Below are positions 25,204-37,800 of a DNA stretch of 64,000 nt, one piece after another. The stretch's first letter is position 1; the number at the start of each line of letters is the position of its first letter. Made by a program: the position numbers and the translations under genes. The stretch comes from Apricaphanius iberus. Taxonomy: Eukaryota > Chordata > Actinopteri > Cyprinodontiformes > Aphaniidae. The notes beneath the pieces are model-generated. The model was not told the origin of the DNA. It saw nothing but the letters and a program-made list of their open reading frames with translations, and searched no databases. The stretch is from contig JAPXFQ010002824.1 of assembly GCA_028564705.1 (NCBI GenBank), positions 1,702,501 to 1,766,500 of the forward strand. Direction: 5' to 3'.

Positions 25204-28200
25204 CCTGATGATTTAGATTTGAACTGATGCAGATTTTTTAAATTTATATATCATAAAACATAAATGAGGAAAATTAGGCTGCAGGTTCTTTGATGGAGTG
25301 AGTAGTTTATGTAGTTCCAGCAGAAAATGAAGGATTATTTCTATGTATGCATTAGCCTTTATTTGATTTTAATTAAAATTGTGCATCAAAGATGGTGGCA
25401 TGTGGTACTCTGTGCATTAGGGCGCCAGGTTTTGTCCGCAAATGTAGCAAATGAAGAAGATGTCTTGCTTGGCACAAACTATTTTAAGGGGACCAAGAAG
25501 GTTTGCGTCAACTACATGTCCCCCTACCTATAGCATGAGCCCCACCTCCATGCTCATAACATCCATTGGTGGAGCTAATGAGAAAGCAGCCTGGGCCTGA
25601 CCGCAGTCTGCAGTTTAACATCTAAACACATCTCCCTCCACATCGCCCACGGTGTCGAGATCAAATCTGGCCTCCACATGTGCAATTAGCTGCTTTCTGG
25701 CGTTGAGTTGCAGTCATTTTTCCACTATCAGATCACAGACTGCTTTGTAGGCTCTTTAGGCCGTTTTCACATGTGTGGCCGTACCAGAAAACGGCCAGAG
25801 AAAATGCTAATTTTTTCTGTTCACATGTCACGGATCTCTGCCCGTATTGCGATCCAGTCTTTTACTACAAATAAACAGCAGGTGGCGGTATACAAATAAG
25901 TCTTAGTTCTCCAACAAACAAGGGAGTGAGAAGTACCGACGTCATAAAACGAGCGACAGCCTAGAATGTAAACAAACTGGTCTACTGGTCAGCTGCTACC
26001 TGAAGCCATCTACAGGGTGAGTGTTGTAGTAAACCCGCCGTTTTGTAACCTGCTGTGTTGCTGTGGGATGCTTGAATAGCGTTGTTTTTGTATTTGTATG
26101 GTCGCGAGGTGATTCTGTAATTTCGGCCGGCGGTGTCGTCATTTCCGCATGGAGCGCGTCTATTGTCTTGAGTACGGCCAGAGTACGGGTTGTGTTCACA
26201 TGATACGTGGCCGCCCGTACCTGGACTCGGATACTACCTCCAAGGCAGGTCTCTCTGGCCGTATTCTGGCACGGTACAGTCTGTGTTCACATGGTACGAA
26301 ATAAGTGGATTTTGACCAAATACCGTACACGAGTACGGACTCCCGTACCATGTGAAAGCGCCCTTAGACTACAAATCTGTACCTTACAACAAAAGTTTTT
26401 TGTTTTTTTTCTTAAATCAGAGGTGTACGGTTTAAATGACTGCTAACTAAATTGTGGAACAAAAACATTTGAAATGGACATACGTTACTAATTGGTATTC
26501 GTTTTCCATTATCTTTTAAAAGAAAGCATTGGACATATGCAGTGACGGCATTCTGTGTAAATCAACTACCTCTCCGATGCCTCGACATAAGAAAGAGAAA
26601 AAAAAAGGTGTGTGACGTTTGTTCCTGTTTAATGCCACAGTTCTGCCAGACTTTTATGTGGGATAGGGTAACCAGAGGAAGCTTTCATAGCTCCCTACGA
26701 GGTGACATCAGACATCCCCTAGCAATCTGTCGTCCCACCCTACCTCCACCACCCCCTGCTTGCCTACCACCCATCCTCCCTCTGGAAAACACTGCACATC
26801 TTTGTTCTTCACCTCTCCCCCTCTGGATCATCCCCTAAAAATAAGTGCACACTTCTTTAGGGCCACGCTCCAGACCTTATGATGCAATCTGAAAATGGTG
26901 CTTTTGAAAACATGGAAGTCTAACATTAATATTGTTCATACAGTTCCTCTAACCCCAGGTGAAGAAATACGGCAGCTCGATCGGATGTCTTAAAGCGCGT
27001 CGAAGTACAAACATATGCTGGGGAGACACAATAACAGGATCTGAGCGTCTTCCGTGTTTTGAATTTGAATAAATGCTGCTCTTTATTCCTTTAGTAAAAA
27101 AATATTGGCTCATTTCTATTGATCTATGAAAACCAGGTCAACAATCTACGTTATGAATCTGATGCTGAAGGGGGCATTGGAAGGTAAATGCTAAGGGGCT
27201 ATTAGAGGGAGTTTTCTTACATTTCAGAGGGCACCACCGGAAAAGGCTTTAAGACCACCAACGAGCAGACCAGCATTCCTCCTCAACCCCAATATTAACT
27301 GGAAAATGGTTGTGCCGTTTCCTATTGAAGAAAAAAATCCGAACTTAAATGTTATTATTACAAAGAAAGGAAAACCCGTTTGTACACAGGCATCATTTTC
27401 TTGTGCATTCCTGAGATTGAACCTGGAGAGGGACAGGGGCCATTGAGAAATAAAACCCCTCCATTCCAGCTGAAACCAACCTGGCCTCAACTCAAAACCA
27501 GATGTGAGCGGTTCTACTGGAAAGAGGCAGCGCAAACGAGAAGGAGATGACGGGTGGAGAGAGGGGGAAGGGGCTATTGCCTAAAATATTTTGGGGGTAG
27601 AAGAGAGAAGATTAGATGTACAATTTGTATCAACTTCTGCCTCTTCTCCAGCAAGACAGCTAAAGAACAAGCTTCTTATTTTGCCACCACTGTTTTCATT
27701 TGTCGTTCTTCTATCTCTGTCGTCTTGTGGTTTAGTTTTTATACTTTCGGCTGACAAGTTCCTTGCTAATTTGGCAATACATGTTTAGGCTTTTCAGCTG
27801 TTTTTTGGAAACTTCAAGAGCTGCCTAAATCTGGAGATTTATGGTTTAAATATTTTTAAATACTTTTAAAAATGGATGTAGAACATTAGCAAAATATAAA
27901 ATCTGTGCTGAGTGGTAATGGCTGGTTTTCATTTTGAACAGTGAACACTCTGTCAAACATATAGGCTACTGTATTCTGATCGTTCTGTGTAGTAGTTACA
28001 CTCATTGGTGTTAAAGTTGTTACTTAGGATGATATTTATTTTTTGATATCACTGAGGGGATTAAAAAAATTCAGAATAAGCAAAAATACTTTTTTCCCCC
28101 AAGTTCTCTTTATCACATCAGGGATTTATTAATTTATTTCCACTATCTGACCAGGCTAGACCTAATGAAATCAAAATTAGCTCTTGCAAGGGAGATGTTT

Positions 28201-28833
28201 CCACACCAGCAACACAGTTCACTTACAAAGAGAGCTGGACCTCAGCAGATAAAAGGAAGGTGTATTGTGTTATAATTTTTTTTTCCAACCTTATGAGCTT
28301 TTAACATCTGTCATGGAAATGTGGATAAACATTATGAAAACCTTTGAGGTAGGCAAGGCAAGGCAATTTTATTTGAATAGCATACTTTCAACACAGGGCA
28401 ATTCAAGGTGCTTGGAAATGGAAGGTTCTACTCTAAAGGGAATATGCATGGAGTCTTCAAATCTCTGACTGGTTTAACTTTAGTTAAAAAAGCATTATGT
28501 TTAAAACTTTAAACTAGCTCTGAAGCGACTGATATGTCCAGATTTTATACGTAAAATCTAAAATGTGCTCTGGTGGTAGTTGAAGCAGTTTGCTTGCACA
28601 TTTTTTATTTTTTAAATAAAACTAAAAAATATCTGGTTACAAAAACACAGTAGTTAAAATCAATACACTCCCCAGACTAATATACCTTTTTACTTCACTT
28701 CCAATCCAAACCTCAGAAACCCAGTTTACAGCCTGGAAGGAGGCCAGGGGTCGAATGCAAAATGCTGCAGCTAGAAAAGAAGCAGGGAGGACTCGCTTTA
28801 CTAAATTTAAAGGAATATTTTTACTCTGCGCAA

Positions 28834-28865
<32 letters not shown>

Positions 28866-31800
28866 GACCAAAAGTTTGGCCACACCTTCTCATTCAGTGT
28901 GTTTTCTTTATTTTCATGACCATTTACATTGTAGATTCTCACTGAAGGCATCAAAACTATGAATGAACACATATGGAATTATGTAGTACTTTTACCAAAA
29001 ATTGTGAAATGGCCTGGGGTCTCATTTATAAACGTTGCGTACGCACAAAACGGGGCCTGAAACTGGCGTACGCCACTTTCAAAGCAAAAGTTGGGATTTA
29101 TAAAAAACACACTTGACAGGAAGATGTGCGCACCTGTACGCCAACTCTGACCCATACGTACGGACATTTTGGGGACAGGGAGGAATCAATGACGCAGTTG
29201 GTGAGATGGTCTCCTTAAAATATGCTCCAATGTGGTGTCAGCTCGGGTGTACACGTACCCCCCTCCAGTAGCAGACCCACTCTGGCGGTGGGAGGCACGT
29301 TTTTTGTTTTTTTTCTTGACTTTGGGGTCCGACCATTTTTTTTTTCCGGGTACCATCCTGTCAGTTGCACTGACAGTCTGCACTACATACGCGACATGCT
29401 GCTACTCGCAGTTCTTTCTTTTATTTGTGACACCGCTGCTGTGTCCACCAAATAAAATGTCTCTTCTAGCCTCCACTTCACCCACTAGCACTTCAATCAA
29501 CGTCTCCGTAAAGTTTCTCTTCTTGTTTTTCTTTTGTTGTTGCCATATTTCCCTCTTCTTCATGTGCATCAATATTCATGTCCTGCTTTGCATTGACCTT
29601 TTATAGCCAGATTTGGGCGTGTTCAGGGCGGGATATAAGCCAAATTCACGTGCGCAAACTTCCAAGAAGACTGTGATTTATAAAGCGAAATTGCTTACAA
29701 CTGTGCGTAGGCATGGTTTTATAAATCAGAAATCTTTTTGGCGTACGCAAACTTTTTGTTTTGGTCGTACGTACACTTTTAGTAGGGATTCTACGCAATG
29801 TTTTATAAATGAGACCCCTGGTCTCCAAAGTCACCGGACCTGAACCCAATCGAGATGATTTGGGGTGAGCTGAACCGCAGAGTGAAGGCAAAAGGGCCAA
29901 CAAGTACTAAGCATCTCTGGGACCTCCTTCAAGACTGTTGGAAAACCATTTCAGGTGACTACATCTTGTAGCTCAAGAGAATGCAAAGCAGTAATCAGAG
30001 CAAAGGGTGGCTACTTTAAGGAATCTAAAATATAACACATGTATTCAGTTATTTCATCCTTTTTGTTTAAGCACATACAGTAATTCCATACATCATTCAT
30101 AGTTTTGATTAATTGAGGATCTACAATGTAGTCATGAAAATAAAGAAAATGCATTGAATGAGAAGGTGTGTCCAAACTTATATTTGATATATATAGTGGG
30201 CTGGTGCTCTACAGACTAAACTGCTAAGTCGAAACAGGTAAAGCTGAACCAGGGCCAGACTGGAAGAGAAACATCTCAGATCCAAGGAAGAGGATAACAT
30301 TACATTACATAACATTAGCAGAGGGACAGAGATTGCAAATGGATACAAGATGGAGGGAGAATGCAGGCTACTGCTGTGGCCGAAACACAGCAGCATCTCC
30401 CCACCAGAAGAGACTGACCAGACTTTTAACAGGTGGACAGACAGAGGTACAACAACAATAGCTTTATTGACTGAGGGAAATTCCTTTAATTAATTGGAAA
30501 AAAAGGTGAAAGATGAAAAAAAGTTTAAAAAGAATTCAAAATAGAAAATAAAGATTTATTTAGGTATTTACAGATATGACACTTCTATGTCACTAAGGTG
30601 AAACAACAGCTATCAGTTAATTATAGTATGCTGGTAAAAATGCTGCTTAACTTGACAAGACAAATGTCACCTATAGCTGTTCCTAAACCTTACAGAGGTA
30701 TTCAAAAATACTGTGGGAACATACTATGCAAAAATCAAATAGGGAAAAAGAACTGCAAAATGACATATTTGAGTTTGATTGGCATTTGATGTGCAAAACA
30801 AAATTAAGCTCCACCAGCTCCAGAAAAAAGGTGGTTATTTGGATGGATCAATTTAATATGGTGTTTTATTACATACTATATCAAAAATAAATAAAGCAAA
30901 GCAGCACAACAATGCTGAAGAAAGAGTGGTCCCAATAATGTCAATCACCTTTACCTTTTCTGTTCCTGCCATAAATTACAACCCTTTTCGTCAGATTTTG
31001 TTGGTATCAACAGGTTTTTATCTACTCCCCGAAGGTATGATTAAAAAACTCACATCTATATCTTCAAAATAATCATTGCAGGTGTAAAGAAAAAGTCGTC
31101 ACAAAGAGCTGACTGAAAAGGGAGACACTGAAAATAAAACAATGGGGGGAAATTATGGAGAAGATAAAAAAACTGGAGGAACTGACATTTATGTTGGGAC
31201 TCAAAATAGATGCTTTCGTATAGAACTGCAAAAAATGAACACTATATAAAGACTTTAATGAGTTCAGAGTATGAAAACTGTCAGCCCAATGTTTTTTGTT
31301 TTGTTTATACGTTTTTTTTCCTTTCTTGTTATTTATTTTCTGCTGAAAAGAGACAAAATAAAGAGTATATATTAAAAAAGTTATAGCTGTGTAGATTTCT
31401 AATCTGCTCAAACTGTTGTAATACAAATGATAATGTTGTAATAAACTTGAATAGGGAAAATGCTATTGTAAAATTTATTGTCATCAATAATTGATGTCTT
31501 TGTTGAGAATTTACTTTTTTTGTATTTTATTTATGTATCTGATCTGTTATACCTGTGGACATGAGATCACTCCAGAAGGCCATCTAGATCACGCAGCAGG
31601 GAGGGCTCAGATTTGCCCCCCTTTTCAGGACTGCAGGAAGCTCTCTAAGGTCAAACAGGAGGCAGAACCTCTCCCTTGGCAGAACATGAATCACTAAGGC
31701 GAAGCCTCTTCAGTCCTACTATAACAACAGCTGTGGTGAGAGATGAACATGCTTGTCTGTCTATGTAAGAGCAGTGTACACGTCGCTAAAAGTCAGCCGC

Positions 31801-34800
31801 TCCCCTTCAATCAGGGGAGGAATGAGCCTCCACTCTACTCTTTGTCCCGTCACTGATCTTTTTTCTGCTTTGATTGTGACCTCCGGAAAGCCCTAAACAA
31901 AGATTTGCATCACTGGCTGACGGCCCTGCATCTGTCACCTCTGCTGTAATCAGCCTGCCTTCATTAAAATGAGCTTTGATAGGAGCCTGATGTAATGGTG
32001 CATGGCACCATGCCCTCAGATGTCTCACATTCAGCCACAATTCACCAGTGACTCCAGAAAAATCCCCAATCTAGATTAGACCAATGTATGAAGCTATGGC
32101 ACCATGCAGGATCACTCATGTATTTGATCAACTGCCATAAAAAGGAAACTGTGGCTATCTTTGCTGAAACCGCTTCACTGAGGATACAACTAATTTATTG
32201 ATGCATTTTGTGAACCACTCCCTTGAATTATTGTTGACACAGGTTTAGACATATTTGAGCAGTCTTTCAATGACTTAAGAGGGATTATATTACTTACAAA
32301 CTCTGATTTATTTGAATCTATTGAAAGCTAATGCTACATAAACAAACAAATGTGCTAAAAGTGCATCCTTTTGGAAATTAAAGCATGACGCCAGCTGTCT
32401 TTATTCAAGAAACTATTTTCATTCAGCCTCCTGGATGTCTTGGCGGTATGTTCACAGGCACAGGTTGCTTAGTGAAAACAGCAGTGTCTTAAAGATTTAA
32501 CCTTTGTTTGCTTTCCTAACTTTGAAGTAACATAGTCAGAAATAATGAAAAGAATAATGAAACTCGTATTGCTTGGCATTTCCTATGGCTTTAAATGTAA
32601 CAAACAATAACATCTTCAGTCACTAAAATGAGTCTTTTACATCACTGTGGGGGTCTTTTCGCATACTTTTCTTTGCAAAGTTGTTTTAATTTAGCCACAA
32701 TAGAAGGCTTTTGAGCATAAAGAGCATGTTTAAGGTCATGCCACACCATGTTAATTGGATTTAAGCCTGAATTTTTTTAAGGCCACTGCAAGACCTTCAT
32801 TTTTATCCTTGTAAGCAATTCTGGAATTGCTGGTCTGCTTTGAATGATTGTCCTGCTGCATAATCCACGTACCCTTTAGCTTAATGTCATGATGTCTATG
32901 ATAGTTGGATTTTCTTTCAGAACTTTCTAGAAGGGAGTAGAAGTCATGTTTCTATTGATTAGAGCAAACCATGCAGGAAACCAGCCCCATTCCATGAGAA
33001 TGCCACCATAGGTTTTACTGTAAGTATGTTGTTCTTGTACTGAAATGCTGTTAGCTTTATGTCAGATGTAACAGGAGACACATCTTACAAAAATATTCAC
33101 TTTTGTCTAATTTAACCAGTCCACATAATTCCCAAATGTTTGAGGATCATCAAGTTTTTATTTAATTATTCAGGCTAATGTGAGACCAATATTTGCGTCC
33201 TTTTTTGTTTTATTTGTTTTGGTCTTGGAACTCTTTCAGGGGTGGCATTTTTGATTAGGCTTTTTTTATTGTTGAATTCTGATCACTGACTTTAACAATG
33301 ACCTCCTGGATGACTTATGGCAACTGGTAACAGGCCTACATTTGTATATTTGTATAGCGCTTTTTCAGTCAAAGCACCACAAAGCGCTTTACACACACAT
33401 TCAGGCTTTCACCCATTCATACACAGATTTACATGCTGATGGTGGCAAGCTACGGCCATCAGCGTGAACCCCTTCTGGAACAATTTCAGTGGGTTATTAT
33501 CTCAGAGGTGCATTTCAGTAGGCAATAATCTCCATTGTGAATACTTGGCTCTCACTGTGCATCAGTGGAAACTCAAAGCCTTAAAAATGGCTCTTTCTAG
33601 ACTGATAGATGTCTAGATGTTAATTTGTTTTTCCTTTCTCTTAAGGCATGATTTGTCATTTTGAGATATTTTAGCCTACTTAATGTTCTTAGTCAGGTTT
33701 TATTTAGGTGATTTCTTTATTCTGCATGTCTGCTACCAAGCATAGCTGTGGCTGTTAAAAAATAACAAAAAATTGCAGCAATTTCAAATAGTTTAAATTT
33801 TGTTCAAGGTGGTTTGGATAGAGTTTTCCCCAAATAAATTAAATCTACTGAAAATTGCTTTTTGTATTTACATAGGTTGTCTTAGTCATTTAAAGGGGAC
33901 TTTTTTTCTTTTCAACCTGTACCTTATTTTTAGCAAGTATTACGTTCATTTACTCACCCAGACAAGTTTTGAGTCCTTCGGAGGTAGTGTATACCAACTT
34001 GTGATCATCTTGTATACATATCATGGGAGTCGTGGGGGCAGGTGGAGTGCCGCCTCTAAATAAGGCATTATCTGCCCCAAAACTCCTTCATTTAACCAAA
34101 GTTTTCTTATTATTCCTGGCACTACTCCCTTCACAGGTCACAACATCTTGGAAGTGCTTCTTTGTTCTCTTCTGGGGTGATTTAGGGCTTCATATTCAAA
34201 CTACACTAAATGAGATTTGAATTACATTACTGCCTTACAGCATCCCGGTTTTATTCTGAGCACGGCTTTTACTCTGTGCTCTACGTTACTTCAGCAGACA
34301 TCAACATGGTTCGCGTTTCCGTGTTTCCAAATTGCACTAACCGAAGGATCAGTTGGACTCAATTCATCTTCCACAGCCTCCTTTTCCACAACCTACACAG
34401 ACTGTAGATGCAATGGCGGGCGGCTGCAGCGTCATTTAAATCATCAGTTAGTGTAAGTTGTAGTCGGTTGGAATAAAAGCCTGTGAAAACCCCAGAAGCT
34501 TGCATCGTAGCACCCTCGACCATTCCAAATAGGGGGATATCGGTAACTATTCATAACAAAAATTGTTTAAATGAAGGAGTTTTGAGGCATGGTAAGCCTT
34601 ACTTAGATGCGGTACTTCGCCTGCCCCCCATGACTCCATTTATATGGAAATATGCTGATCAAGACTGAGAGAAGAAATCTGTAGGGGGCAAATACTTTTT
34701 ACACACTATATTGTATTTATAGATAATTTTCTTCTGTATTAAGATGAAAATTTTTTCTGCAGCATCCCACAACAAGAACTCCTCAAAACTAAAAGACACA

Positions 34801-37800
34801 TGCCTAACCAACGGCGAGCACACCCACAACCTGACAAGAAGAAAGGGGCGAGTGCACAAGCCAATGACATATCAAAGCCTGTATGGGACCCAAACAGGAT
34901 GTTCCTCTGTTTCTGGCCTCCATGTGAAATTCTGTAAGCTCCTACTCTGGCCCCTGGCTCGCAAGCCCAGCCAATGAGGAGTGCGTCCAGGCCGATAAAG
35001 CTGAAGGGATTTGTTCCACATTCCTCGGGCCCTTTAAACAACATAGGGGATGCCAGAATGCCGGGCTGTGGGTAAGGTGGCTAAAACCCAATCCCATTAT
35101 GGTCCAAAGGTAGTTACTTTTTGCACACGTTCAGCTGAGAATTTTTTGAAAGGGATCAGATCCCATGTTGGCTGAGGTTTAGCATAAACCGACTCTTTGA
35201 ACTGTCTCAGTCAACAAGCTTTATAAAAACTGCTTTGTATCCTTCCATGGTATGAAAACCATTTTGACACATCACTCTCGCCTAGTTGTAAGACTTTTTC
35301 TCTATTCTGGCGTCATTATCAGGTCTCCAGTTGCCAGTTGAGCATTGAGGTGTCATTTATAATTGTTCCCACCTATGAGATAACCTCTGACAGCACAGTT
35401 TTCACCACTCATTTTGTTGGGCTGGAGGAGATCTGAGTTAGAGCTTTGAAAAGCTGCTGTAAGATCACGGGGGCGAGGTCCTGTGGTTGGAGGGAGCTAG
35501 AGGCGTTATACAGCTCCTGTGGGTGACTGAGAAATATAAACAAACCATGTCGGGGAAGGGCAGATGCACATCAGTGTGGAACAGCAGCGAAAAGTCTTTA
35601 CATGCAGTGGAGTCTATTAGCCATTTTATCTTAGCTACCCACTAAGCACTTACTGACAGGGTCAAGTGAGAAATTTGTACTGGTCAGTATGTAGCATCAG
35701 CTTTTATTCATGTGTTAGGACAAAGGTCACTATACAATCTGTTTTCAAAAACTATCTTTTTAGTTTTCTTTTACTTCTAGTGCTTATTTATAATAGGCAG
35801 TTAGTTTCCTTCGTGAAGAAGACCACATTTGGTGCATCTATAGAGATAATGTGAAGCTGCAACAATTTCCACATTATTATGAAGTACTTCTGTTTTACAT
35901 GGGCTGCATGCAATATAATTTGGTTGTTCTCTTCAGAAACCAGTAATTTAAAGTAGGATTTTTTCTTTTTTCTTGATCCACTGGGTTGACATGGGTGAAT
36001 TTGCTGGTGCCAGTTCCAGTGGTCAATTGGCAAGAGGCAGGTACACCATGAAAAAGTTACCAGTCCATCACAAGCCAACACAGAGACACAGGGAAAACAA
36101 CTATGCATGTACATATTAGGGGATAATGGATAATGCCGGAGTACCCATAGAGAACCCACACATTCAAAGGGAGAAAATTCTAACTCCATGCTGAAAGGCC
36201 ACGGCCAGCATTCAGTCAGAATATTCCACAGAGCGTACGACTATACTATCAACCAGCCCAGTTATTTCTTTACCTTTTATTCCCAAAATGTTAAAGGTCT
36301 CCTTCAATGAAAATTATGAGAAACTATTTTTTTATAAAATCAGTCAATGTGTTTTATAAGCATGTGAATATTTTCTCAGAACTCTGTTCCCTGCATCCGT
36401 TACAGAAAGAAAATAGACAAGAAAATGGCTGAGTCTGAAAAAGCCAGTCCATTTAACGCCACATGACAATTTTAGTATTAATTAGCTTCTGCTGCCTGGC
36501 TTTTGACCACCACAGGAGCGCTGGATTTTTGTGGCCAGGTATAGCAGAGCTGCAGCTACGACAAGCTAATGATTAGCAACTCTATGCTGGAGCTAACAAC
36601 GAGTTCAAATCAGATGAGACAACCTGTTGAATTTAAGTATGTTACCAAGCATAGGAAAAGCAACCAACAAGAATTACCTCGGTAGCGAAGAGAGAAGAGA
36701 GCAGCACCAAATCCTCGTTCCCAGCATTGTGTTGAAAAGGCTTTGAAACAATAAACTATTTAATAGGGATGCACCAATACCGATACTGGTATAGGGTATC
36801 GGCCCCGATACTGCCTAATGTACTGGTATCTGTATCGGTTAAACGGTATCGGTTAAACTTAACCGATACCATGAACCGATACTCAAAATGGGGAAAATCT
36901 GCAACAAATTCACCAAAAAATATACATTTTTCAATTTACATTTTATTTTTGTGGTAAGTTTATATTTCACATCTGTTATTTTGTCTCAGTTATGTTTACT
37001 TTGTAAAGTCTGGTACCTTTAGTCTCTTCAACAAAAGCACCAGAAGTTATAGAGTTTATTAATTCAATAATATGTGGCAACGTACACAACGAGGGCCCAG
37101 GCGGGATTCAATCCCACGACTCCCAGGTAAAGGTCATGTGCACTAACCAGTCAACCAAAGGGATATCCCTGTGGCCAAGCAGCCAGGGCACATGAACTAT
37201 CGGGTATAGACAGATACACAAAATCGGTATCGGTATCAAGGTATAGGGACTGAAAAAGTCGGATCGGTGCATCCCTACTATTTAACAATGACTGCAAAAA
37301 AATTACATAAAAAGTGAAGTCATCACAATAAGACTTCTGAACCAGTCTAAGATCAGTGCACACATCAAGGCCAGGTTTTCTTTTGCATTAGTTCAGCTAA
37401 CTAACAAACCCCAACTACGGCTATTGTTAGGGGTTTACAAATGATCTGTAAATTCCAGAATATATGAGCTTTTTGCCACATGGCAAAAAAAACCTAGATG
37501 AGGACAACCTAACAATTTACTTGCTGCAAAAGCCAAGAAAACCAGACATAGCATTTTGTCAAATCTGACTGACAGACTGGTCAGTGGTAAAATGATTGAT
37601 AATTCCTGTGGCTACAAGCTACTTTTCGATTCAGCCAACATTAATAATAGATTATTGTTTTGTAACTCATTGGTATATTGGGTTACTAAAACTGTTTCAT
37701 CTACACGTATGTGTGTGTAAGTTTTAGTCTGAAGGTACCCATGTTATTAAAATATCTTAGACTGATTTCCTTAACATCTCTTAAAACAGGAGAAGAACAT

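Larger units (their letters stand above)
32640..34712 (-). mobile_element. Tc1-like transposon, family A, with two later insertions
   Basis: Antisense remains of the same family as at 15.5 kb, here longer: AAGGTCATGCCACACCATGT, TGATTGTCCTGCTGCATAAT, TTTGTCTAATTTAACCAGTC, GACCTCCTGGATGACTTATG, AGACTGATAGATGTCTAGAT, and the terminal GGGGGCAAATACTTTTTACA at about 34685-34705. It is broken by a SINE-like repeat at about 33335-33490 and by a foreign segment at about 33893-34665 that holds the THAP-like repeat. There is no intact transposase. Confidence 0.78.

Noticed and set aside
35788..36189. 133-codon minus-strand frame
   Set aside because: Runs through a dispersed fish repeat, with no recognisable protein.
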